Source of the DNA: Planctomycetaceae bacterium
GTDB lineage: Bacteria > Planctomycetota > Planctomycetia > Planctomycetales > Planctomycetaceae
NCBI GenBank assembly: GCA_029259845.1
Contig: JAJDEI010000301.1
Location: 1 to 50,820 of the forward strand
DNA: 50,820 nt
Reading direction: 5' to 3'
The notes beneath the pieces were generated by a model. That model was not told the origin of the DNA. It saw only the letters and a list, made by a program, of their open reading frames with translations, and did not search any database. The position numbers were made by a program, and so were the translations under genes. Shown piece by piece: positions 17,289-25,457 of this stretch (the first letter of the stretch is position 1; every line of letters starts with the position of its first letter).

Positions 17289-18356
17289 TCAGCCGGCGGT
17301 CCGGGTCATTGTTAGACCGGTGACCTCGCGGTAGAGACGGGCGGTCGCGGCGACCATCGCGTCAATGGTGAAGGCGGTTGCCGCCTGTTCCCAGACTGGC
17401 TCGAACGCCTGCTCAACTGCTCGTTGATCTGACAATGTCGAGACGATCGCTGCGCGGAGGGCGTCGGGGTCTTCACACGGGACCAGGAAGCGGGCGGGCA
17501 GAATCTCGTTGGCGGCGGGCACATCCGTCGACACCACCAACCGACGCAACAACAACGCCTCTGCGAGCGTGTACCCGAAGCCTTCCCGCCGGGAGGCGAT
17601 GACGGTGAGGTCCGCTTGAGCCAACAGGTCCGGGACGTCCTGCCGGAAGCCCAGCAGTTGCACCCGGTCGCCAAGACCCCGGTCTCGGATCTGCGATTCG
17701 AGCGCCGGTCGCTCGGGGCCTTCGCCAACAATCAGCAGCCGCCCGTCGATGCCGCGCCAGGCGTCCGCCAGGATGTCGAAACCTTTCACCCGGTCGAGAC
17801 GACCAACCGACACGACGACCGGGCCGTCAGGATTCACCGGTGACGGCGGAAACGGGCTCTCGTTCGCCCCGGAAACGGTGGGAAGGGTGATTCCGTTGTA
17901 GATGACGTCGGCCTGCACGCCGCGCAATCCCGCGGCCACTCCCCGGCTGACCGCGATCACCCGGTCAAACCCCCGGAACACGAATGGCCTGCGTTTCAGT
18001 CCGTGGACCGTCGCAACACGCACTGCCGACGTGAAGGGACGCGCCTGCAGGACGATCGCCGCCGCCCGGCTCGCATGGGCATGGATCACGTCGGGACGCC
18101 ACTTCCTTTGCAGTTGCACCATCCGGAAGATGGTCGCCGGATTGCGACGCCCGATAAATCGGCCGAGAGATTCAAAGTGCACATCCGCCTGAAGGCCGTC
18201 GCGATAGGCCGGATGGCCGACCGCGACGACGGAATGGTCCGCCGCCAGCCGATTGCAAAGCTCGAAAAAGTGCTTCTCGATGCCGCCGCTGCCGGGACCG
18301 CTCGCCATCACCTGCATAATTCGCAGTTTGCGCGGTGTGGGTGACGTCCTTGCCAT
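17289..18356 (-). CDS. Glycosyltransferase family 4 (GT-B)
   Basis: 355 residues from the ATG at 18356, preceded by GGAAAG. The frame stays open for 570 bases more, but that part runs into the next gene and has no family resemblance. The N-terminal domain starts KLRIMQVMASGPGSGGIEKHFF, the donor-site region reads VVSVGRLDRVKGFDILADAW, LLIVGEGPERPAL and VQLLGFRQDVPDLLAQADL, and the E-x7-E motif is ASRREGFGYTLAEALLL. These are retaining GT4 enzymes using nucleotide sugars. With the GT2 and methyltransferase genes it probably builds a surface glycan. Confidence 0.9.
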   Translation of the reverse strand: MARTSPTPRKLRIMQVMASGPGSGGIEKHFFELCNRLAADHSVVAVGHPAYRDGLQADVHFESLGRFIGRRNPATIFRMVQLQRKWRPDVIHAHASRAAAIVLQARPFTSAVRVATVHGLKRRPFVFRGFDRVIAVSRGVAAGLRGVQADVIYNGITLPTVSGANESPFPPSPVNPDGPVVVSVGRLDRVKGFDILADAWRGIDGRLLIVGEGPERPALESQIRDRGLGDRVQLLGFRQDVPDLLAQADLTVIASRREGFGYTLAEALLLRRLVVSTDVPAANEILPARFLVPCEDPDALRAAIVSTLSDQRAVEQAFEPVWEQAATAFTIDAMVAATARLYREVTGLTMTRTAG

Positions 18357-18694
18357 AGCCACTTTCCAAGGCCGGTTGCAGAAGCGGACGGCGGTGAGTC
18401 GCACCGGTCGGCTATTCACCACGTGGGGCGGACATCGTCCCCGATCCCGGCCCACGTGTCCACAGGGATTGGCCCGTGGGCAAATCTGTGATCGCTCGTG
18501 TTTGATGGGATGTCTGGACGTTTGTATGCGATTAGCTTTCCAGACGGAGATTCGAGTTGCGGGGCTGTGTGATGGCCGGCGTTGTGGCGCAGGTTTTCGA
18601 CCGGCCTGGTTCTCTGTGCCGGCGGCCGATTGGAGATCTGCCCCACGGCCGTACTGGCACGTCACCGCACCGGCGCACGAACGATTGAGAACGC
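18357..18694. other. Intergenic region, small inverted repeat only
   Basis: 338 bases before the GT4 gene. CACGTGGG (18420-18427) and CCCACGTG (18451-18458) form a small inverted repeat with a 23-base loop. The 18530-18670 part, read on the minus strand, translates to low-complexity AGRKPAP-like text reminiscent of dispersed repeats seen in other planctomycete intergenic DNA; I cannot confirm that. No gene supported. Confidence 0.4.
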
Positions 18695-19438
18695 CTACTT
18701 CGTCGAGATGGCCTGCGCCAGTGGTCGGAGCACCTGGTCGATGACGTGCTCGTGCAGCAGTTCTTCGCAGTCGTGGCGGAGCTCGGCCAGGGTGTCTTCG
18801 TAGGAGGCGTCGTGCTGCAGGCTGCCGTACTGGCGGACCGTGAAGTACACGCTGATCTGGTCCTCCGAAAACTCGTTTCGCCGGACTTGGTAGGCATTCG
18901 TCCGCGTTTCCACCATCAGCCGGCACTGGCGGCGACAGTCCTCTTCGAGGCTGACGGTAAACGACGGCTCGAAGTTGAGTGTCTTGGCACCCGGAATATC
19001 GAGGAGTCCTTCCAACGCCGTGCCGACTCCGAGCGCCTCGGCGACGAGTTCGTCGTGGTTGCCCCGGTACGAAAAATCGAAGCCCATCATGAAGTCGAGT
19101 GCCTCGCAGTCCAGCGGGCTGACCGACAGCATATACGGAGCGAGTTGCAACGCCAATTGGTGCTGGGCGAGCGCCTGCTCGACCGTCTCCGGATTAACAT
19201 AGCCGCTGCAAATCCGGCGAGGTTCGATCGACATCCAACTGTGATGCGCCTGGTCCTTGTCCTCTTCGAGAACAAAATCGCCGCTCTCGCGGGTATAGAA
19301 ATTCCGCATGTTCGGAAAGGTCTTTTGGACCCGCCCAAAAAACTCGAGCACAGTCTCCCGGGCCGAAGGGAGCTGCATTTCGGTATTGAGGTTCATGTTG
19401 ACGAAATGATCGTCAGCCAATGAGGCGTAGGTGTTCAT
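18695..19438 (-). CDS. Conserved protein of unknown function
   Basis: 247 residues from the ATG at 19438, which has GAGGAACC upstream; a longer frame to 19597 lacks protein character. No signal peptide or membrane segment. I do not recognise the family. The text is well-behaved globular protein: LEFFGRVQKTFPNMRNFYTR near 30-50, IEPRRICSGYVNPE near 70, MMGFDFSYRGNHDELVAEAL near 118-137 and DQISVYFTVRQYGS near 198. The acidic C-terminus (LAELRHDCEELLHEHVIDQV) looks helical. Upstream neighbour ogt is divergent; downstream is the intergenic gap before GT4. Cytoplasmic by default. Confidence 0.75.
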   Translation of the reverse strand: MNTYASLADDHFVNMNLNTEMQLPSARETVLEFFGRVQKTFPNMRNFYTRESGDFVLEEDKDQAHHSWMSIEPRRICSGYVNPETVEQALAQHQLALQLAPYMLSVSPLDCEALDFMMGFDFSYRGNHDELVAEALGVGTALEGLLDIPGAKTLNFEPSFTVSLEEDCRRQCRLMVETRTNAYQVRRNEFSEDQISVYFTVRQYGSLQHDASYEDTLAELRHDCEELLHEHVIDQVLRPLAQAISTK

Positions 19439-19732
19439 CTCAGGTTCCTCGCGAGGTGATCCTGGCAGCGTCCGGTGATGGCAATCCTCTGGGGCGCCAG
19501 AGGCGAAATACAATTCAACCGCGGCCATACGTTCATGCATGCCCGGGCATCGGGAGGGGAATGCCCGGAAGTGTTCAGCGACGGCTTCGGTTTTCAAGAA
19601 CGGTCCGGATTCTCGGCAACAGTTGACGAGATGCTGCCTGACAAGGAATGATGCGTGGGCAACACAGCCCGCCGCGACCGTGTGGCCGCCTGCGGTCCCC
19701 GTATTCTATCGCTGTTTCCAGCAGGGGTCAAA

Positions 19733-20389
19733 GTGACAAAACCAGCTCAAAAACGGTCCCATGCTGCCGCGCCGATCACCGCACGCGACGCCGTGTCGGT
19801 CTTTCCGACCGAACTGGGATGGATCGGTCTCGTGGGAGCAAGGGAGTGCGTCATCGCTCTCACCTTCGGACACGAGACGCCGGTTGGGGTTCGTCGGGAC
19901 CTTGATCGCAAGTTCGCACTTCCCGAGCACCTGCCGGAGGCAGATTGGTTTCCAAGCCTGCGGAACGGGCTCCAATCGTTTGCGGCTGGTGAGCCGGTCA
20001 ACTTTTCCGCGGTCGAAATCCGATTCGGCAAACTGACAGCCTTTCGCCGCGCGGTGATCGCCGCGGTCCGAAACATCGGTTATGGGCAGACGATGGCCTA
20101 CGGTGAGGTCGCGCAGCGGTCCGGCTTCACTGGCGCGGCACGGGCGGTTGGCCAAGTCATGGCCACGAATCCCATCCCGCTGATTCTCCCCTGCCATCGG
20201 GTCCTCCGTGCCGGAGGACACTTGGGCGGATACTCAGCACGCTCTGGACTCGCCATGAAGCAGCGCCTCCTGACGATGGAGCAAATGACGATGGAGCAAA
20301 CGGTTTCCGTACCGTCGGCCGGCGCCACCCGTCTTTCTGCTGGCTTGTTCGATGACATGGATTCGCACCGCGACAAAGCGATCGCGTAG
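19733..20389 (+). CDS. ogt: Methylated-DNA--[protein]-cysteine S-methyltransferase
   Basis: 218 residues from the GTG at 19733, preceded by CAGGGGTC. A GTG at 19655 would add 26 residues without family resemblance. The protein repairs O6-alkylguanine by moving the alkyl group to its own cysteine. Active site PCHRV is intact (LILPCHRVLRAGG), with the helix-turn-helix FRRAVIAAVRNIGYGQTMAY and VGQVMATNP before it and LGGYS after it. The N-terminal ~85 residues fit the small Ogt-type N domain. About 40 residues follow the usual end and look disordered. Single-turnover cytoplasmic enzyme; no adaptive-response regulator (Ada) is adjacent. Confidence 0.9.
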   Translation: MTKPAQKRSHAAAPITARDAVSVFPTELGWIGLVGARECVIALTFGHETPVGVRRDLDRKFALPEHLPEADWFPSLRNGLQSFAAGEPVNFSAVEIRFGKLTAFRRAVIAAVRNIGYGQTMAYGEVAQRSGFTGAARAVGQVMATNPIPLILPCHRVLRAGGHLGGYSARSGLAMKQRLLTMEQMTMEQTVSVPSAGATRLSAGLFDDMDSHRDKAIA

Positions 20390-20886
20390 CCGCCGTTTCA
20401 GACATCCCGGAATCGGCCCGATGGGGTCGTCCGCGGCGGGTGGCCGAGGCGATCTGAATTCGATGATCGGTAAGACCCGTGGTTTCCTGGGGCTGTGGAC
20501 AACAAGCGAACTGCGTCACGGCCCCCGTGTTCGGCCTGAGAGCACGTTTCCGTTGCCTCAACATCGCCCCGGCCACGCGGAAATGAGCGAGCACGACCGT
20601 CGAACGGATGCACCTGGCCGTCCGGAGGCACATCGTGGCCGCTTCCCGGCGATGTTGGCGGTCGCCGCGCCGGGCTCGTCGTTTGACCAGCCGGCGTGAC
20701 ACGTGATTGCGAATCTGCTTTCGTGGAGTGGCACCACGACTCGTTGCAAGTGTGCGCAGCGCAGATTCGGGAAGTTTCTGCGAATCCCAAAGAGGTGCCC
20801 TTGTGCAGTTCCGCATGGTCGCCGGGACCGATACTCTGGACTGCTGGGGCGATCGTTCGTGTTGCCCCTTGTTAAGGAATCATCGC
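20390..20886. other. Intergenic region holding a dispersed repeat
   Basis: 497 bases between ogt and the DUF2617 gene. About 200 of them (20438-20632) are a diverged, inverted copy of DNA at 47190-47397, listed separately. The open frames through it carry stop codons in different places in the two copies, so I do not call a gene. Confidence 0.55.
20438..20632 (-). repeat. Dispersed ~200-bp repeat, copy 1
   Basis: The reverse complement aligns without large gaps to 47190-47397. Shared blocks in order are CATCCGTTCG, CTCGCTCATTTCCG, TGTTGAGGC, GCACGGGGGCCGT, TGTCCACAGCCCCAG and GATCATCGA / AATCATCGA followed by TCAGAT. I estimate roughly two thirds identity by eye. Not coding in a consistent frame. 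Confidence 0.7.
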
Positions 20887-21429
20887 ATGAACACGCACGT
20901 CGCACGCCCCGCAGCCAAACAGTTGGCTTATCAGCTCTACGCCCGCGTCTTGCATCCGGAACTGTTCGACACCCGGGCGGCGCGCGTCGTCGAGAAGGAC
21001 AGCTACCGGCTGGAGATCCGCATTTGCGAGGCGGGGCATGTCGTCGAACTTCACCGCAACGGCGGAGTGACCAGCGAGATCAACATCGACAGGAGCATGG
21101 AATTGCCCAAGCGCGGACGGTGTCTCAGCGTGAAACTCAATGCCGGAAGAGACGTCAGCGCCCAGCCTTTTCCGGACCTTTCGTTCCAGGCGAGCACTCA
21201 GATCGAAACGCTCGATGCAGAAGTTTTCGAGCGGCTGACCGCCGAGTTCCGCGACGACGCGCACCGGGCCACGCTCTTTCATTCGTTCGCATCGACAAAC
21301 CGCATGCGGCCCGAGCCACTCAGCCTGCTGGCGACGGAATGCACGCCGCACACGGTCGTTCTCCACGCATTCCACACCTTCCCGGACGATCTGGCCGTCA
21401 TCCGCACGCAGTCACTCTACGAATTCTGA
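20887..21429 (+). CDS. DUF2617 family protein
   Basis: 180 residues from the ATG at 20887, which has TTAAGGAA upstream. The sequence matches DUF2617, a small cytoplasmic family of unknown function: AYQLYARVLHPELFDTRAAR (15-34), YRLEIRICEAGHVVELHRNG (40-59), FQASTQIETLDAEVFERLTA near 105, and the closing ATECTPHTVVLHAFHTFPDD (150-169). It lies downstream of ogt after a gap filled by a dispersed repeat, so co-transcription is doubtful. A foldback element (21446-21612) begins less than 20 bases past its stop. Confidence 0.85.
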   Translation: MNTHVARPAAKQLAYQLYARVLHPELFDTRAARVVEKDSYRLEIRICEAGHVVELHRNGGVTSEINIDRSMELPKRGRCLSVKLNAGRDVSAQPFPDLSFQASTQIETLDAEVFERLTAEFRDDAHRATLFHSFASTNRMRPEPLSLLATECTPHTVVLHAFHTFPDDLAVIRTQSLYEF

Positions 21430-21445
21430 CCGCTCGGCCATCTCT

Positions 21446-21612
21446 CAGAGCCCAGAGGGATTGTGAGTTCTTCGGGGCAAACACCCGGTGTCTCATAAGA
21501 TCGAGAAACGTTGGGGACATGAGCCGCCAAAATGAGACGATTCGCGTCCCGGTTGATTCGAGACACCGGGTGTTTGGTCGCGCGGTGAAAGAAATTACAG
21601 CCTCAGAGCGGT
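21446..21612 (+). repeat. CACCCGGTGTCTC foldback element, copy A
   Basis: The core is a perfect 16-bp inverted repeat: AAACACCCGGTGTCTC at 21479-21494 and GAGACACCGGGTGTTT at 21560-21575, with a 65-base centre. Flanks shared with copy C are TTGTGAGTTCTTCGGGG (21461-21477) on the left and CCTCAGAGCGGT (21601-21612) on the right. The flanks are themselves imperfect inverted repeats of each other (TTGTGAG-TT against CTGTAATTTC), so the arms may extend to about 45 bases. Confidence 0.82.
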
Positions 21613-21665
21613 AGCGACGGGTCCGTCTGCGAGGGGGCAATGGCGGCTCAAGGACGGGTGGCGGA

Positions 21666-21762
21666 AGACACCCGGTGTCTCAACACTTCCTGCAACGTCG
21701 GAAGAATCAGCCGCTCAAATCAGGCTCGTCGTGTCCTTGCTGGTTCGAGACCCCGGCTGTTT
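21666..21762 (+). repeat. CACCCGGTGTCTC foldback element, copy B
   Basis: AGACACCCGGTGTCTC at 21666-21681 and GAGACCCCGGCTGTTT at 21747-21762 flank a 65-base centre, exactly the spacing of copy A. The centres align along their length (AACGT-GG, AGCCGC, AAAT-AG, GTGTCC / GCGTCC, TTC end). The right flank (GGAAGAATCACA) resembles those of A and C; the left flank is not conserved. Confidence 0.78.
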
Positions 21763-21830
21763 GAGCACGCGGCGAGGAAGAATCACACCCGACGAAGCTC
21801 CCGACAACCGACGCATGCCCCCCCCGGCGA

Positions 21831-22748
21831 TCAACGTTTGCGAACAAGCTGTTGCACGCGTTTGCCGGAAACCTCGGCCGCATACAGGTTTCCCTGGCGA
21901 TCCGATTCCAGTTCGTGAGGCGTGCTGAATTCCCCGGCTGCGGTCCCCCGTTCGCCGCCCCAGGACTGTACGACGTTGCCATCTGCGTCGAGCCGCAGAA
22001 TCTTCTGAGCCGAGCCATCCGCCACAAACAACACGCCGTCGGGGTCGAACGCAAGTCCGAACGGTTTGAAGCCGGTCCAGATATCAAGCAGCTTTCCGTC
22101 GGAACTGAAAACCTGGATCCGCATGTTGTCCCGGTCGGCGATAAACACGCGATCGCTTGCGTCAACGACGACGGCGTGCGGTGCGTTGAACTGTCCCGGT
22201 CCGTCGCCCGGTTCACCCCATGTCGTGAGGAACTTGCCCTTGGCGGTGAATTTCATGATCCGGCTGTTTCCGTACCCGTCGGTCACGTAGATCTCTCCCT
22301 GCGGGCCGAAGTTCACGTCGGTCGGCTTGTCGAACTGGTCGGTTCCCAGTCCCGGCTTGTCGGCTTGTCCCAGCGCGAGCAGCAGTTCCCCTTGCGGATC
22401 GAACTTGTACACCAGGTGATGGCCGGTATCGGTGACCCAGACATTGTCGTCGCGGTCGATGCGGAGGCCGTGCCCGGACCCGATCAGGTCGCTGCCCCAG
22501 GACCGCACGTACTCGCCGGTCGGCTCGAAGCAAACCACCGGATGTTCAGCCCGGTGCAGCATGTAAATCTGCCCCTTGCTGTTGACTGCGACGCCGGAGA
22601 CGCCTCCCAGCACGATATGGCCGGGCACCTGCAACAGGTCGACCACCGGCTCGAACTCGATTTGGTCACCCGCGTGCCCCGAGCCAATCGGACACGCCAT
22701 CAGGCCCAGAAAAACTCCCGTCGCAGCGATCATGCTTCGCATTCGCAT
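21831..22748 (-). CDS. Secreted NHL-repeat beta-propeller protein
   Basis: 305 residues. A signal peptide covers about residues 1-26 (ATGVFLGLMACPIGSGHAG). The rest is a six-bladed NHL propeller, with repeated GVAVNSKGQIYM, GLRIDRDDNVWVTD, DVNFGPQGEIYVTDGYGNSR, AVVVDASDRVFIADRDNMR, GLAFDPDGVLFVADG and ELESDRQGNLYAAE blocks. The fold and repeat order resemble the peptidylglycine amidating lyase group, but I see no basis to claim catalysis. Planctomycetes use many such propellers in the periplasm, usually for binding. The PQQ-like propeller gene lies 238 bases upstream on the same strand. Confidence 0.9.
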   Translation of the reverse strand: MRMRSMIAATGVFLGLMACPIGSGHAGDQIEFEPVVDLLQVPGHIVLGGVSGVAVNSKGQIYMLHRAEHPVVCFEPTGEYVRSWGSDLIGSGHGLRIDRDDNVWVTDTGHHLVYKFDPQGELLLALGQADKPGLGTDQFDKPTDVNFGPQGEIYVTDGYGNSRIMKFTAKGKFLTTWGEPGDGPGQFNAPHAVVVDASDRVFIADRDNMRIQVFSSDGKLLDIWTGFKPFGLAFDPDGVLFVADGSAQKILRLDADGNVVQSWGGERGTAAGEFSTPHELESDRQGNLYAAEVSGKRVQQLVRKR

Positions 22749-22986
22749 CGTCAGATTCCTTGGAGAAAGGTTGGCTCGAAGACAACGCCCGGCACCGCCG
22801 AAAGTGGCACGGTCGTTGACAAATGGTGTTTGATCAGACGCGCCGGTGATTGCCCATCAGTTGTCGCGCCGGCTCCAGGCAAACGTTTTGGACCGGGGAT
22901 TCAATTGCAACAAGCCCTGCAACAAGCCCTCGCTGCAACAAGCGGCCGACGTCGTCACCTGACGGCGGCCCATCGCAGGCGCGGCG

Positions 22987-24264
22987 TCATCCGCCCGGCC
23001 CCACGGCGTACAGCCGGTGAAACCCACGCAAGTAAATGAAACCGTCGCTGATGGCCGGCGTCGCGAAAAACTCGCCCGGTAGCTTGTTCTCCGCAAGGAG
23101 TTTGAACGTGCGTCCTTCCTCAATCACCGTGCAGATGCCCTCTTTGCTGAGAATGTAGACCTTACCGTCGGCAACGACCGGCGAGGCACGGTACACCTTG
23201 CCTTTGAGCCGCTTCTGCCAGTAGCGTTTTCCAGTCAGCGCGTCAAAAGCGCGGCCGGTCCCGTCGTCGCGCGGTGCATAGACGATGCCATTGTGGCACG
23301 TGGGCGTTGGGCAATCGGCCATGTTCTTGTAGTTCCACAAACGGTGGGACTCCGTGATGTCGCCCTTGCCGCCGGTCCGCACGGCAATCGTGCTTTCGCC
23401 TCGCGACGCACAGACGATGGCACCTTCGCAGATCGTTGGTGATGCGTTCAGTCGACCGTATTCGCTCTTGACCTTCAGCCCGGCGCTAATCCAAATCTGC
23501 TCTCCGGTCTGTGTGTCGTAGGCATTGACGTGGTCGGCCCCAACAACCACCAATTGGTCGCCGTCCGAGGATTCCAGAATGACGGGTGAAGAGTATGCGT
23601 CTGTTCCGTCGGCAACCGCCGGAAGGGTCCGGTCAGCAAACCAGACTTCGTCGCCTGTTTCCTTGTTGAAGGCGACAACGTAAGACGGCCCCTTATGCAT
23701 GCATGCCACATATAGCAAATCGCCCCACAGCCGCGGCGAGGACGCCATGCCGAACTTGATGTCATAGGCGGCGTACTCCTCCGCCAGATTGTGGCTCCAG
23801 ACAACCTCACCGGACGGATCGAGACAAACCAGATGCCCCGTCCCGAAAAAGGCCCAGACATGCTCTTCGTCCGCCGAGGGGGTCGGCGTGGCCGCATTGT
23901 TACGGCCCCGGAACAGATTCGGCGGCCCATAGCCGACGAGCGTTCCCTCACCGACGTTCTTCTCCCAGAGAATGCGACCGTCCTTGCGATCAATGGCGAT
24001 CACCCACAACTGCTCGTCTTCATCCTGCGAGGTGACGTAGATGCGGTCCCCGACGACCGCCGGCGACGAGGCACCCCGGCCGGGCAGATCGGCCTGCCAT
24101 GCCAGGTTTTCGGTTTCGGACCACGTTACCGGCAGGTTCGTTTCGGTCGAAACCCCCGTCCCGGCAGCACCTCGAAAACCAGGCCAGGGTTCGGCCCGCA
24201 CGACCGACACGCAAAGCGCGCACCAGAGACCTCCAAAGATGAGCACATGTCGGCGGACAGTCAT
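22987..24264 (-). CDS. Secreted PQQ-like beta-propeller protein
   Basis: 425 residues with a signal peptide (residues 1-24, VLIFGGLWCALCVSVVRA). WPGFRGAAGTGVSTETNLP starts the mature protein, a typical opening of planctomycete PQQ-like propellers. Repeats carry the W-docking pattern: DGRILWEKNVG, SGEVVWSHNL, GDEVWFADR, GEQIWISAGL, GKRYWQKRLKG. Most members bind no PQQ cofactor; a structural/outer-membrane role similar to BamB or a sugar-related binding role is possible. I see no dehydrogenase catalytic residues. The gap to the NHL gene includes a small direct repeat (GCAACAAGCCCT twice, 22906-22930). Confidence 0.9.
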   Translation of the reverse strand: MTVRRHVLIFGGLWCALCVSVVRAEPWPGFRGAAGTGVSTETNLPVTWSETENLAWQADLPGRGASSPAVVGDRIYVTSQDEDEQLWVIAIDRKDGRILWEKNVGEGTLVGYGPPNLFRGRNNAATPTPSADEEHVWAFFGTGHLVCLDPSGEVVWSHNLAEEYAAYDIKFGMASSPRLWGDLLYVACMHKGPSYVVAFNKETGDEVWFADRTLPAVADGTDAYSSPVILESSDGDQLVVVGADHVNAYDTQTGEQIWISAGLKVKSEYGRLNASPTICEGAIVCASRGESTIAVRTGGKGDITESHRLWNYKNMADCPTPTCHNGIVYAPRDDGTGRAFDALTGKRYWQKRLKGKVYRASPVVADGKVYILSKEGICTVIEEGRTFKLLAENKLPGEFFATPAISDGFIYLRGFHRLYAVGPGG

Positions 24265-24513
24265 TTTTCTCTCTTCTTGCGAGCCAAATCGGGATCAGAA
24301 ATGGAATGATCTGTAAGACGGAAGGGAACAGCCATTCTTGGCCACGCTTCCGCACAAGTCAAGGACGCCCGAAGTGAAAGCGCCGTCGCCGTTTGGACGT
24401 CGTCCGTTTGTCTGCAGGAGCAGAACGCGGATGCCCTGCGCGGAACACTCGCAACCCAACCGACGAGAAGAGACCACACTCATCTCAGCTCAGTTGCACA
24501 GTCCGCCGCCTTC

Positions 24514-24680
24514 ACCGCTCTGAGGTTGTGATTCTTTCCATCGTGCATGCAAACACCCGGTGTCTCGAATCAGCAAGCACACGAAGATCCCGATTTCCGG
24601 TGGTTTATGGTCCTCAACCTTTCGACCAATCATGGGACACCGGGCGTATCCCCCGAAAAACTCACAAGCTCTCTGCGTCA
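24514..24680 (-). repeat. CACCCGGTGTCTC foldback element, copy C
   Basis: Inverted relative to copies A and B. Core arms on the plus strand are AAACACCCGGTGTCTC (24551-24566) and GGGACACCGGGCGTAT (24634-24649), with a 67-base centre whose reverse complement aligns to the centre of copy A. The flank TTGTGAGTTTTTCGGGG (minus strand, 24667-24651) matches copy A at 16 of 17 positions, and CCTCAGAGCGGT (24525-24514) is identical in both. It lies just past the last gene of the operon, in the same orientation as that gene. Confidence 0.8.
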
Positions 24681-24712
24681 AGAGAGTCGCGTCAACAGGG
24701 CAGCGCTTGTGA
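24651..24712 (-). terminator. Terminator at the end of the GTPase/chemosensory operon
   Basis: On the minus strand TCACAAGC (24712-24705) pairs with GCTTGTGA (24669-24662), an inner CTCTCT/AGAGAG hairpin lies between, and a run of five T follows (24660-24656). It starts 22 bases after the stop of the GAP1-N-like gene. The T-run belongs to the conserved flank of foldback copy C. Confidence 0.55.
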
Positions 24713-24734
24713 AGAAGGCGGCTGCGACGGGTCG

Positions 24735-25454
24735 TCAGGACGCCAATGCGTCGATGCACACGATCCCGGAGGCTTCAAGTTGCCGCTGCGACCGGCTCTC
24801 GGCTGTCGGGAGGAACTGGAGGTCGAACCTGCGGTGCAGGGACGGCTTGAGGCCGGTCGTGAACGAGAAGGAGGCACGGTCCCGGTCCGGCAATCGGCAC
24901 AGCACGCTTGAGACGATCGGCACCGGGTTGCGGGCGCCGATGACGACGACACGGCGGTCACGCAGCTCATCGAGAATCCGGCCGGTCAGTTCTGACAGGG
25001 GCGTGTCCGCCGATAAATGTCCGCCGGCCGGGTCGCAGAGGACCGACGAGCCGGGCAGTTCGATCGGAGCGAGTTCGCCCGGTGAAGACGTTCGTAACCG
25101 TAAATACCCCAGGGCAAGGGCCGTTCTCCCCAAGGCCAGCGGATCGTCGCGGTATCCGGAGAGCTGCTCCCGACGCACGAGAAGCAGATTCGTTTCCACG
25201 CGGAATCCCCCCCGGTCGCTGAATTCCGATTCCCCCAGCACGGTGCGGCTGAGGACACCCCAACCGTCCGCCGCGGCGAAGTAGTTCAGGCTGTGAAAGC
25301 CGACGTCCGGGCCGACGAGCGAGTCGTGGGTCGGTCCCCAAACGGAAAGTGTCTGAGCCAGTTCATCCGTGATTCCCGGCGACCGGGCCACGAGATGGTA
25401 ACCGCGGGCCTGTCGTGTTTGGGCGGACGTAAACAGGGCTTGTTCGACGAACAT
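24735..25454 (-). CDS. GAP1-N-like GTPase-associated protein
   Basis: 239 residues, no signal or membrane segment. The N-terminus VEQALFTSAQTRQARGYHLV and ARSPGI, followed by SLNYFAAADGWGVLSRTVLG and RVETNLLLV, fits the GAP1-N (GTPase-associated protein 1, N-terminal) domain known from NTP-dependent conflict or signalling systems, where it is encoded next to P-loop GTPases. The C-terminal half (ILDELRDRRVVVIGARNPVP, PDRDRASFSFTTGLKPS) resembles the middle part of the same proteins. Here it stands alone at about 240 residues rather than fused to large C-terminal domains. It starts 3 bases after the GTPase stop and is the last gene of the operon. Confidence 0.75.
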   Translation of the reverse strand: MFVEQALFTSAQTRQARGYHLVARSPGITDELAQTLSVWGPTHDSLVGPDVGFHSLNYFAAADGWGVLSRTVLGESEFSDRGGFRVETNLLLVRREQLSGYRDDPLALGRTALALGYLRLRTSSPGELAPIELPGSSVLCDPAGGHLSADTPLSELTGRILDELRDRRVVVIGARNPVPIVSSVLCRLPDRDRASFSFTTGLKPSLHRRFDLQFLPTAESRSQRQLEASGIVCIDALAS

Positions 25455-25457
25455 GAT

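Larger units (their letters stand above)
21430..21830. other. Intergenic region with two foldback elements
   Basis: 401 bases between the convergent DUF2617 and NHL genes, largely made up of two copies of the CACCCGGTGTCTC foldback element (21446-21612 and 21666-21762 core). No gene supported. Confidence 0.6.
24265..24734. other. Intergenic region with foldback element and terminator
   Basis: 470 bases between the end of the GTPase/chemosensory operon and the PQQ-like gene, both minus strand. It holds foldback copy C (24514-24680) and an overlapping terminator (24651-24712). Nothing coding is supported. Confidence 0.6.

Noticed and set aside
17289..18926. 545-codon version of the GT4 gene
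   Set aside because: The extra 190 residues overlap the next gene and do not look like protein; the ATG at 18356 has a ribosome site and begins the conserved domain.
20703..21614. 303-codon plus-strand frame over the DUF2617 gene
   Set aside because: Out of frame with the conserved protein and runs through the foldback repeat.
21479..21762. CRISPR-like array from two evenly built repeats
   Set aside because: The repeated word occurs as inverted arms around a conserved centre, not as direct repeats with variable spacers; no cas genes nearby.
24547..25284. 245-codon plus-strand frame over the GAP1-N-like gene
   Set aside because: Starts inside foldback copy C and then runs antisense to a gene with clear motifs.
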